64,000 nucleotides of DNA. Origin: Streptomyces brasiliensis. Its GTDB lineage: Bacteria > Actinomycetota > Actinomycetes > Streptomycetales > Streptomycetaceae. The notes under the pieces are model-generated. The model saw only the letters and a program-made list of their open reading frames with translations, made no database searches and had not been told where the DNA came from. The position numbers were made by a program, and so were the translations under genes. Positions within the stretch are counted from its first letter, which is position 1; every line of letters begins with the position of its first letter. Positions 53,501 to 63,770 of this stretch are shown here, in pieces. Location: assembly GCF_014647875.1 (NCBI RefSeq), contig NZ_BMQA01000015.1, positions 62,001-126,000 of the forward strand, written 5' to 3'.

Positions 53501-56500
53501 CAGGACGCGGGCCGTCACGCCCCGCTCGTCGAGCCGGTGCTGCAGTTCGGCCAGGGCGTCCGACTCGCCCGAAACGGCTGTGGATCCCGCGCTGTTGACC
53601 GCGCCGAGGAACAGCCGGTCCGGGTACGGCTCCAGCAGCTTCTCGACCTCGGTGTACGGCAGGTCGACGGACAGCATGCCGCCGTGTCCGACGAGCGGGA
53701 CGACCGCGTGGGCCCGCCCGGTCACCACGGTCACGGCCTCCTCCAGAGTCAGAGCGCCCGCGCTGTACGCGGCGGCGATCTCGCCCAGGCTGTGCCCGAC
53801 CACCGCGTCGGGGGTGACGCCGAGTTCCCGCCAGGCCGCGGCGAGCGCCGCGTTGACCGCGAACAGCACGGGCTGGAGATATTCGGTGCGGTCGAGCGGG
53901 GAGAACTCCTCGGGGGCGCGCAGCACGTTGAGCACGGACCAGCCGACGCGTGCCCGTACCGCCGCGTCGATGCGGGTCAGCCTGTCGCGGAACGCGGTCG
54001 AGTGGGCCATGAACTCCAGCCCCATGCCGGTCCATTGGCCGCCGTGCCCGGCGAACACGAACGCCACCTTCCCGGCCTGCTCCGCACGGGGTGGAACCAC
54101 GGGCCTGCGCCCGTTCCCCAGCGCCTTCAGGGAGGACAGCAACTCGTCCCGGTCGCCCGCGACGACCGCCGTACGCCACTCGAAGTGACTGCGGTGGCGG
54201 GCGAGGGTGTGGGCGACGTCCGGCAGGGAGGTGTCGCCGGTGACGTACCGGGCCAGCCGCGCGGCCTGCCCGCGCAGGGACGTCTCGCTCCGCCCGGAGA
54301 GAACGAACATCCGTTTACCGGAGGGTAGTTCGCGCGTGCTCGGCTCCTGCGCGGCGGGGGCCTCCTCGACGATCACATGGGCGTTCGTGCCGCTGATACC
54401 GAAGGCGCTGACGCCGGCCCGCCGGACCCTCTCCCGCGTCGACGGCCAGTCCACGGCCTCCTGCAGCAGCCGCAGCCCGCTGTCCTCCCATTCGACGTGC
54501 CGGCTGGGCGTGTCGGCGTGCAGGGTGCGCGGCAGGGTCCGGTTCCGCAGCGACTCCACCACCTTGATCAGCCCGACCACGCCCGAAGCAGCCTGCACAT
54601 GCCCGATATTGGACTTCAGCGAGCCCAGATACAGCGGGCGGCCGTGCGGACGGGAGTCCGCGAACACCTCGGACAGGGCGTTCGCCTCGATCGGGTCGCC
54701 GAGGGTGGTACCCGTGCCGTGGGCCTCCACGTAGTCGATGTCGGCGGGTTCGAGCCCGGCCACCTCCAGAGCCCGCCGGATCACCTGCACCTGCGCGGGA
54801 CCGTTGGGCGGAGAGTCCCTGGCTGCGGCCGTCCTGGTTGACGGCCGTGCCGCGCAGCACCGCCAGCACCTCGTCCCCGTCGCGGCGGGCGTCGCCGAGC
54901 CGCTTGAGGACGAGCATGCCGGCGCCCTCGGCCCAGATCGCACCGTCGGCGTCGTCGGAGAAGGAGCGGCAGCGACCGGTCGGGGACAGTCCGCGCAGAC
55001 GGCTGAACTCGACGAAGGTCTGCGGTGTCACCATCAGCGTCACGCCACCGGCCAGTGCCAGGTCGCACTCGCCGCTGCGCAGCGCCTGCGCCGCCAGATG
55101 CGTGGCCACCAGCGACGACGAGCACGCCGTGTCCACGGTCATCGCCGGTCCGTGCAGGCCGAGCGCGTACGCGAGCCGGCCCGAGGCCACGCTGAGCGCC
55201 GAGCCCGTGCCGACGTACCCGTCCAGTTGGTCGAGCCGCGACCCGGCCAGGTAGTCGCTGCCGAACATGCCGACGTACACCCCGGTGGTGCTGCCCGCCA
55301 GCCGGGCGGGCACGATTCCGGCGCGTTCCAGTGCCTCCCAGGCCGTCTCGAGGAGCAGCCGCTGCTGCGGGTCCATGGCGGCGGCCTCCTTCGGGGTGAT
55401 ACCGAAGAAGCCCGGGTCGAAGGACTCGATGTCGTCGAGGAATCCGCCTTCGCGGGCGTACGACTTGCCCGGGGCGTCCGGGTCGGGGTCGTACAGGGAC
55501 TCGACGTCCCAGCGCCCCGCGGGGAAGGGGCCCACCGCGTCCCGGGCCTCGGCGATCAGCCGCCACAGTCCTTCGGGGTCGTTCACTCCACCGGGCAAGC
55601 GGCAGGCCATGGCCACGACGGCGATCGGTTCATCGGTCGTGGAAGAGCTGACGATTGCTGTCGCATCCGGTCGGCTCGTACGGCCGTCCGTCACCAGGAC
55701 GTGGGTGAGCAGATGGCCCGCCAGGCGGTCCGCCGTCGGGTGGTCGAACAGCAGGGTGGCGGGGAGCCGTGCACCGATGCGGGCGCCGATCCGGTTGCGG
55801 AGTTCGACCGCGGTCACCGAGTCCATGCCGAGGTCGCGCAGCGGCTGATCGGGGCGGACGGACTCGGCCGAGCGCAGGCCCAGGGCGCGGGAGATCTCGT
55901 CGCGGACCAGGGCGAGGACGCGTTCCGCGCGTTCGGCCTCCGGCAGCCGGGCCAGGCGGTCGGCGAGGCTGTCCCCGGAGCTCAGGGCGGTGCGCGGCGC
56001 GGGCAGCAACGAGCGCCACAGCGGTACCCGGGTGGCACCGGCCTCGCGCAGCCGGGGCAGGTCGAGGACCGAGGCGACGAGGTGCGGCGTGTTCCGGCGC
56101 AGGGCGAGTACGACGAGGTCGCGGCCCTGGTCCGGTTCGAGGGCACGATGGCCGAGGCGGGCCATGCGGTCGAGGTCCGCATGGGCGGCGGCGAGGCCCT
56201 CGCCCGCCCAGGCGCCGAAGGACACGGAGACGGCGGGCAGCCCCAAGGCGTGCCGGTGGTGCGCCAGTTGGTCGAGGAAGACGTTGGCCGCCGCGTAGTT
56301 GCCCTGCCCGGCGTTGCCTATGACCCCGGCGGCCGAGGAGACCAGCAGGAACAGGTCGAGTGGCGTGTCGGCGGTGAGGTGGTGCAGATGGGCGGCGCCG
56401 TCCACCTTCGGCCGCAGCACCCGTGCCAGCCGCTCGGGTGTCAGCTCGGCCACCACCCCGTCGTCCAGGATCCCGGCACAGTGCACGACACCGCGCAGCG

Positions 56501-59500
56501 GCAACTCCTCACCGACGCCGGCGAGTACGTCGGCCAGGGCAGCCGGATCGGCGACGTCACAGGCCACCACCTCGACCTCGGCGCCGAGCGCGGCCAGCTC
56601 GGCGCGCACCTGGGCGGCGCCGGGATCTCCTGATCCCTGACGTGACGTCAAGAGCAGCCGTGGGACCCCGTGTTCGGCGAGCAGCCGAGCGATGTGCCGG
56701 CCGACCGCTCCGAGGCCGCCGGTGATCAGGACGGTGCCATCGGTGGGGACCAGCGCGGGTGTACCGGCCAGGTCGAGCACGGTCGAGCGGCCGCCCGTGG
56801 CACCCACCCGCAGCACCTCGCGGGCCGCGGTGACGGGGAAGACGCGGGGGTGGTCATGGCCGGCCACCGCCGCCGTGTACGACGTGTCGTCCGCGAGTGC
56901 GGTGACCTGCGACGCGTCGGCCACCGCCGTGGACCTCGGCGCCGAGACGGCCGTCACCGCGCGCCGACCGGGAACCAGCCCCTCGACGCCGTCCGCCACC
57001 TCCGTCACCACACCGGCGCACACGGTGTCGGCGCCGGGCTCCGGGACGGCGCCGGCATGGACCTGGAGGCGCACCTGCCCCGGGGCAAGGTCCGTGGGCC
57101 GGATCGGCCGCAGAAATGGTTCGCTGCCGCTCAGCTCGTAGTCGTCACCGGCCGGAATGCGGAGCACGTCGGCACGGGCACGCACCAGCCGGGGCACGAC
57201 CAACGCGCCTGCGCGGAGGGCGAGTTCGGGTTCGTCCTCGAGTCCGAGGGCGGCGGGCAGGACGTTCTCGGTGTCCGAGCCGTCGAGGTCGAGCAGTGTC
57301 AGCCCGAGATCCGGGTGCTCGGCGCGGGCGCTGCGGACCAGGCCCCACAGCACCGCCTGCGCGAACCCGGGGACATCGTCCGCGTCGCCCGCCGCGATCG
57401 CACCCCGGGTCACCCAGACGGTCCGTACCGGCGCCTGGTCCTGGGGCAGGGCGATCAGCGCCTGCAGCTCGGCGAGAGCAGCGGCCGCCAGCTCCTGTGC
57501 CGTCTCCGCGGGTTCGGCATCCGGCGCCGGACGCGGCCAGAAGCGTACGACGACGTCGGCGTCCGTGTCGCGGGCCTCGACCCCGGCCGCCGCGAGACCC
57601 CGCAAGGCCGCCGCGACCTGCGGATCGGCGGGGTCGCCGACGACCGTCCATGCGGCGCCGGGCGTGTCAGCCGGTGCCCCTCTCACGGCGGTCCAGGCGA
57701 CCTCGTAGAGGTGCCGGGCGTTCTCCGAGCCCTCCTCGAGATCGGCCGGGTCGGCGGCCCTGAGCCGTACCGACTCCAAGCGGCCCGCCGGAAGTCCGTC
57801 GGTGTCCCACAGAGTGACGTCGAGCGTGAGGTCGGTGACCGTGCCTCCCGTGCGCCGCACGGACGCCGTCAGCTCCGTGGCGCCGCCCGGCGGGAGGACG
57901 CACCGGCGCACCGCGACGGGCAGCAGCACGCGGCCGTCGGACGCGTCGAGGGCCACGGCCGCCTGCAACGCGGCGTCCAGCAGCGCCGGATGGATCGGGT
58001 ACGGGTCGGCCACGTCACGGGCCACCGGCGGCAGCGACAGCCTCGCGAGGAGCTCGCCGTCGCCGGTCGCTACCGCGGACCGTACGCCCTGGAAGGCCGG
58101 ACCGTAGCCGAGGCCGAGCCCGTTCAGCCGCTCGTAGGTGTCGGGGGCCCACGTCTCCTCGCCGTTCTCCGGCCACACAGGTGCCGATCCCGCCGCCACG
58201 GGGGCCGATTCTGCCGCCGACGCGGTGGCGTGCAGGGTCCAGCCGCTCGTCTCCCGGCCACGCCGGCGGCCGTGCACGGTGATCTCCGGTACCGGACCGG
58301 CGGTGACCACCTCCACGGAGACCTCGACGGTGCCGGACGCGGGGAGCACGAGGGGGCTGAGGAGGAGCAGGTCGGTGACGTCGGCGGGGCTGTCCGGACG
58401 GGCCACTTCCAGTGCAGCGCGGCAGAGTTCCATGAGGGTCGTCCCGGAGACCACGGTCCGGCCGAACACGGCGTGGTCGGGCAGCCAGTCGGCGGTGACC
58501 GGCGACCACTCGTTGCGGAAGGTCCAGCGGGTCTCGTCCGCCGACTGGAGCTGGACGCCGAGCACGGGATGCGCGGCGCGGTCGAACGGGCCGGCCCCAC
58601 CGGTGGCCGACTCGGTTTCGATCCAGTGGCGTTGCGCTTCCCAGGCATACGTCGGCAGGTCGACCGGCACAGCGTCCGGTACCACTCGGCGCCAGTCGAT
58701 CCTCCGTCCGTGGACGTGGAGTTCGGCGGTGGCCCGGTGCAGGCACGCGGGGCCGTCCTCGTCGCGGCGCAGTGAGCCGACGGCGAGCAGGTCGTCGGCC
58801 GCGTCGCCGGCGTCCTCGCCGATGGTGCGCAGGGCGGTGAGCAGGGAGGGGTGCGGGCTCAGTTCTACGAAGTGGCGGTAGCCGTCGGCCAGCATGCGCT
58901 CGACGGTGGGCGCGAAGCGGACCGGTTCGCGGAGGTTGGTGTACCAGTAGTCGGCCGCCAGTTCCTCGGTGACCGGTTCGGTGGTGACGGTGGAGTACCA
59001 GGTGACGGACGTCGGGAGGCTGGTGACGCCGTCGAGTTCGTCGAGGATCGTCGCGCGGACGGGTTCCACCTGGGCGCTGTGGGAGGCGTAGTCGACGTCG
59101 AGACGGCGGACGAAGACCTGCCGGCGCTCCAGTTCGGCGAGAAGCGCTTCCAGCGGCGACGGTTCGCCGGCGATCACCGTGGACCGCCCGCTGTTGACCG
59201 CCGCGACGCGGACGCCGTCGGGAAGTCGGTCCTCGACCTCGGCGCGGGGCAGGGCGACGACGGCCATGGCGCCGGTGCCGGACAGCTCGGTCAGCGCCTG
59301 GCTGCGCAGGGCGACGACCGCCGCCGCGTCGTTGAGGCTGAGCGCCCCGGCGACACAGGCGGCGGCCACCTCGCCCTGGCTGTGCCCGATCACCGCGTCG
59401 GGCCGGACACCCCGCGCCCGCCACACGGCGGCCAGTGACACCATCACCGCGAACAGCACGGGCTGGACGACGTCCACGCGGGCGGGCGAGGGGGTGCCCG

Positions 59501-61562
59501 GGTCGCCGCGCAGCACCGAGGTCACCGACCAGCCGGTGAAGGGGCGCAGGGCGGCGTCGCAGCGGTCGAGTTCGTCGGCGAACGCCGGATCGCACTCCAG
59601 CAGGTCGCGGGCCATTCCGGTCCACTGGGCGCCTTGGCCGGGGAAGACGAACGCCACCTTGCCTGCGGGGTAGGCCTGTTGGGGGCCGACGGTCAGGCCG
59701 GGGTCGGGCCTGTCCTCGGCGAGCGCGCGCAGGGCGGCGAGCAGGTCGTCGCGGTGGTGCGCCAGGACCACGGCCCGGTGGTCGAAGTGGGTACGGTGGT
59801 GAGTGAGGGTCGTGGCCACGGCGGGCAGGGCCAATTCACGCCGCGCCTCAAGGAGTTCGAGGAGACGTGTGGCCTGTCCCCAGAGGGCCGGGTGGCTGCG
59901 GGCGGAGAGCGGGAAGAGGGTGGCCGTCGGTTCTCCGGAGGGCTCCGGCAGCCGCATCTCCGGGGCCTCCTCCAGGACGATGTGCGCGTTGGTGCCGCTG
60001 ATCCCGAAGGCGCTCACCCCGGCCCGTCGCATCCGGCCGGCCTCCCGGGGCCAGGCCTCGGCGGCGCTCGCCACGCGCAGGCCGCTGTCGGTCCAGTCGA
60101 TGTGCTCGGTGACGGTCTCGGCGTGCAGGGACGCCGGTATCCGTTCGTGGCCGAGCGCCAGCACGGTCTTGATGACGCCGCCGATACCCGCGGCGGCCTG
60201 GGTGTGGCCGATGTTGGACTTCAGGGAGCCGACGCCGAGCGGCCGGTCGGCGGCGCGGCCCGGCCCGAACACGTCGGCCAGCGCCCGCAGTTCGATCGGG
60301 TCGCCGAGCCGGGTGCCGGTGCCGTGCGCCTCGACGTGGTCCAGGTCGTCCGGGGTCAGCCCGGCGGCGGCCAGGGCGGCGCGCACCACGCGTTCCTGGG
60401 CCGGGCCGTTGGGAGCGCTCAGGCCCTGGCTGCGGCCGTCCTGGTTGATGGCCGAGCCCTTGACGACGGCCAGGATCCGGTCCCCGTCGCGGCGGGCGTC
60501 CGTGAGCCGTTTCAGCAGCACGAGGCCGCAGCCCTCGGCCCACACCACGCCATCCGCGTCGGCCGAGAACGGGCTGCACCGCCCGGACGGCGACAGCCCG
60601 CGCAGCCTGCTGAACTCGACGTGACCGCGTGGTGTGACGAGCAGCGTGGCGCCGCCCGCCAGCGCCAGGTCGCACTCGCCGCCCGCCAGCGCCCGCGCCG
60701 CCAGATGGAGCGCGACCAGCGAGGACGAGCACGCGGTGTCGACGGTGACGGCAGGGCCCTGGAGGCCGAGGGTGTAGGCGATACGCCCGGAGGCCACGCC
60801 GGCCGCGGTGCCGGTGCCGACGTGTCCGTCGAGTTGGCCGAGCGAGGCCGAGGCCAGGTATCCGCTGTCGTACAGGCCGAGATAGACCCCGGTGGCACTG
60901 CCGTTCAGGGACGCCGGGACGATCCCCGCGCGCTCGATCGCCTCCCAGCCGGTCTGGAGCAGCAACCGCTGCTGGGGATCCATGGCGGCGGCCTCGCGCG
61001 GCGAGATCCCGAAGAAGGACGCGTCGAAGCGGTCGATCTCGTCGAGGTAGCCGCCGTGCAGGCTGTAGGCCTTCCCGATGGCCTCCGGGTCGGGGTCGAG
61101 GAGCCCCTCGGTGTCCCAACGTCCCATCGGTGCCTCAGAGATGGCGTCGACGCCCGCGTCCAGCAGCCGCCACAGGGCTTCGGGGTCGTCGGCGCCGCCG
61201 GGGTAGCGGCACGCCATGGAGATGATCGCCACGTCGTCGTCCGGCCGAACGTGCGGAGGGTCCGCCGGTACCGCGACCGTACGCGGCTCGGCGGACACGG
61301 CGTCGGCGAGCGCGGCGATCGTGGGGTGGTTGAACACGAGGGAGGGTTCCAGCGTCCGGCCGATCCGCGCGGAGAGTCCGGCGGCCAGGGTCACCAAACG
61401 GCGCGAGCCGATGCCGTATTCGGCGAGGGGCCGGTCCGGGTCGACGGCGGAGAGCTCGATCCCGGCGGCCTCGGCGACGGCCGACGCCAGCCAGGCCCGT
61501 ACGTCCCCGGGGGTCGCCGTGGACGTCTCGGTGAACTGCTGCGGGGACTCGTGAACAGGCAT
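47558..61562 (-). CDS. Giant modular type I PKS with C-terminal condensation and FkbH-like HAD domains (one frame break)
   Basis: About 4,670 residues, reading right to left: carrier ACP1 (GIGS, near 61400); KS1 (DTACSSS, Cys at 60729-60731); AT1 (GHSQG, YASH: methylmalonyl-type); DH1 (58.6-57.8 kb; HAVFGRTVVS lacks the usual Pro); truncated ER (57.14-56.76 kb); KR1 (TGGLGAVG, LDD, GNYAAAN); ACP2 (DLGMDSV). Module 2 is KS2 (DTACSSS); AT2 (GHSLG, FASH: specificity unclear); DH2 (HQITGEVWLP); KR2 (TGGLGGLG, LDD, SAYCAAN); ACP3 (ELGLDSL). Then a condensation domain (50.4-49.1 kb, HHAVSD) and an FkbH-like HAD/GNAT region (VDGDETLWGG near 48560). There is no thioesterase. ATG 61562 follows GAGGAC. 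The frame breaks at 54806-54808 inside KS2: two bases missing from a C run (SQGLSA then PNGPAQ). Treat it as one gene pending resequencing. Confidence 0.9.
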
Positions 61563-61713
61563 CTGGGCAGGTGTCCTCGTGAACTCGGGCTCAGGCGGAT
61601 TCCGTACGGCGTCACGCGCCACGGCGGTGGGGACGGCGTACGGGCACGACGGGCGGCCGTACGGCGGAACGGGGGCCCGTCGGCGCGAACGGGCGTGCCG
61701 GCGGCGGGCGTTG

Positions 61714-63468
61714 TCACCCCGTGACGGGCCGTCCCTCGCCGGTTTGTCCCGTGTCGGACCCACCCACCACGGCAAGCGTGCCGTCCAGGTACGCCGCACG
61801 GGTCGCCCGGCGCTGGATCTTCCCGCTGGACGTCTTCGGGATCGTGCCGGGGTGGACCAGGACGACCGCACGCACCGAAAGGCCGTGCGCCTCGCCGATG
61901 GCGCTGCGGATCAGGTCGCCGATCTTCTCGGTCTCGCCGGCCGCGTCCGGGGTCAACTCGGCGACCATGACGGGCTGTTCCCCCTCGGTGCCGCCGTCCA
62001 CCGCGAACGCGGCGGTGCAGCCGGGCCGCAGTGCGGGATGGGACAGCTCGGCGGACAGCTCCAGGTCCTGGGGATAGTGGTTCCGGCCGTCGATGACGAT
62101 CAGGTCCTTCAGGCGGCCCGTGACGAAGAGTTCGCCGTCGCGCAGGAACCCGAGGTCGCCGGTGCGCAGGAAGCGGCCGGTGCGGCCGGGGAGCGTGGCG
62201 CGGAAGGTCTCGCGGGTGGCGAGGGCGTTGCGCCAGTAGCCCTTGGCAACGCTCGCGCCGCCGACCCAGATCTCGCCGACCCCGCCCTCGGGCCGTTCCT
62301 TCTGCCGTTCGGGGTCGGCGATGACGACGGTCAGGCCGGGGCCTGGCCGGCCGCAGCCGACGGCCGCGGCGTCCGCCTCTCCGCCGTGCGGGCCGTCGCC
62401 GTCGGCGGCGAGCAGGCTCGGCGGGGTGTCCGCCGAGCCGCCGGTGACCATCAGCGTGGCCTCGGCCAGGCCGTAGCAGGGGTAGGGGGCCGTGCGGCGG
62501 AAGCCGGCCTCGGCGAAGGTGTCGGTGAAGCGCCGCAGGGTGGCGGCACGCACCGGTTCGGCGCCGTTGAAGGCGACTTTCCAGCTGCTCAGGTCGAGTT
62601 GGTCGAGCAGCTGCGGGGTGGCGTGCTTCAGGCAGAGTTCGTACGCGAAGTTGGGGCCGCCGCTGCTGTGCGGGCGGAAGCGGCTGACGGCGGTCAGCCA
62701 GCGGGCGGGGCGCTGCAGGAAGTGCAGCGGCGAGAAGAGGGTGGCGGTGGCGCCCAGGTAAAGGGTGTTGAGGACGGGGCCGATGAGTCCCATGTCGTGG
62801 TAGACGGGCAGCCAGCTCACGAACAGCTCGTGGCCGTACTCCTCGATCGTGTCCGGGGTGTGACCCATCCGCTCGGTGATGAGGCGTTCGTTGTGGAGGA
62901 GGTTTCCGTGGGTCACCATCACGCCGCGCGGGACGGAGGTGGAGCCGGAGGTGTACTGGAGGAAGGCGACCGAGTCGGGGGCGAGGCCGGGGTCGCGCCA
63001 GGCGCCGGCCGCCTCGTCGGGTATCTCCTCGGTGGCGACGCGGGTGACACCGTCCAGTTCTGGCAGGTGATCCGCCATGGCGCCCAGGGCGGCGATCACC
63101 TCGCGGCCGCCCAGGATCACCTTGGCGTCGGCGTCGGCCAGCAGGCGCTTCGTGCGGAGCAGGGCACGGTGGTTCTGGGAGCGGCCCTGCGGGGGCACGG
63201 CCGGTACGGCGACGACGCCGGCCGCGAGGCAGCCCAGGTAGGCGCAGATGAACTCGAGGCCGGGCGGGTGCAGCAGCATCGCGCGGGAGCCGGCGAGACC
63301 GCGCTCCTGGAGCCAGGCGGCGACGGCCCGCGAGCGGGTGAGGAGGCGCGCGTACGTGAGGTGCTGGATCTCGCCGTCACTGTCGCCGGTGACGAGATGG
63401 CGATAGGCGGTCCGGTCGGGATGGTTCTCGGCGTGCGTGGTCAGCAGTTCGACCAGTGAACGTGCCAT
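61714..63468 (-). CDS. Fatty acyl-AMP ligase (FAAL)
   Basis: A 584-residue adenylating enzyme that activates a free fatty acid and passes the acyl group to a carrier protein. Motifs: P-loop YTSGSTSVPRGVMVTHGNL, the FAAL-typical SWLPVYHDMGLIGPVLNTLY, PCYGLAEATLMVTGG, and the hinge FLRTGDLGFLRDGELFVTGR, LKDLIVIDGRNHYPQDLE. It ends near the catalytic Lys region TSSGKIQRR. The VGEIWVGGASVAKGYW run is also typical of FAALs. It lies 151 bp before the PKS, whose N-terminal carrier domain is the expected acyl acceptor, and is the first gene of the operon. Confidence 0.92.
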   Translation of the reverse strand: MARSLVELLTTHAENHPDRTAYRHLVTGDSDGEIQHLTYARLLTRSRAVAAWLQERGLAGSRAMLLHPPGLEFICAYLGCLAAGVVAVPAVPPQGRSQNHRALLRTKRLLADADAKVILGGREVIAALGAMADHLPELDGVTRVATEEIPDEAAGAWRDPGLAPDSVAFLQYTSGSTSVPRGVMVTHGNLLHNERLITERMGHTPDTIEEYGHELFVSWLPVYHDMGLIGPVLNTLYLGATATLFSPLHFLQRPARWLTAVSRFRPHSSGGPNFAYELCLKHATPQLLDQLDLSSWKVAFNGAEPVRAATLRRFTDTFAEAGFRRTAPYPCYGLAEATLMVTGGSADTPPSLLAADGDGPHGGEADAAAVGCGRPGPGLTVVIADPERQKERPEGGVGEIWVGGASVAKGYWRNALATRETFRATLPGRTGRFLRTGDLGFLRDGELFVTGRLKDLIVIDGRNHYPQDLELSAELSHPALRPGCTAAFAVDGGTEGEQPVMVAELTPDAAGETEKIGDLIRSAIGEAHGLSVRAVVLVHPGTIPKTSSGKIQRRATRAAYLDGTLAVVGGSDTGQTGEGRPVTG

Positions 63469-63770
63469 GGGACGACTCTCACCTGTCTGACGAAGTGGGC
63501 GAGGAACCCGAGATCGAGGGCCGCGTCACACGTACGCACGGAAGCCGAGACGCGCCTGGCCCCCTTGCCAGGCCGTTCGGCCGAACCCCCCGCTGACGGA
63601 GCCGCAGGTCGAGCGACACCACAATGATTCCCCCGCAGCAGCTTTCTACCGGCAAGTAGCACCCTAGCAAGTCCGGCTGATCGAAATCCTGGAGGATCGT
63701 AAACGCCTCACACTCAAGGGAGTTGACCTGGCCGACCTTCCCTGACAACCGGCCTTACGTATCAACTCGC
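63469..63770. other. 302-bp upstream region of the biosynthetic operon
   Basis: No gene is supported. Compared with its surroundings it is AT-richer between 63620 and 63770. On the minus strand TTGCTA and TAGAAA separated by 16 bases (about 63670-63643) form a weak promoter candidate for the FAAL-PKS operon. No strong operator was found. Confidence 0.4.

Noticed and set aside
63643..63670. TTGCTA-N16-TAGAAA promoter for the FAAL operon and a CTAC-N6-GTAG motif beside it
   Set aside because: Both elements match consensus weakly and such matches are expected by chance in a 302-bp AT-richer gap; noted only as a candidate.
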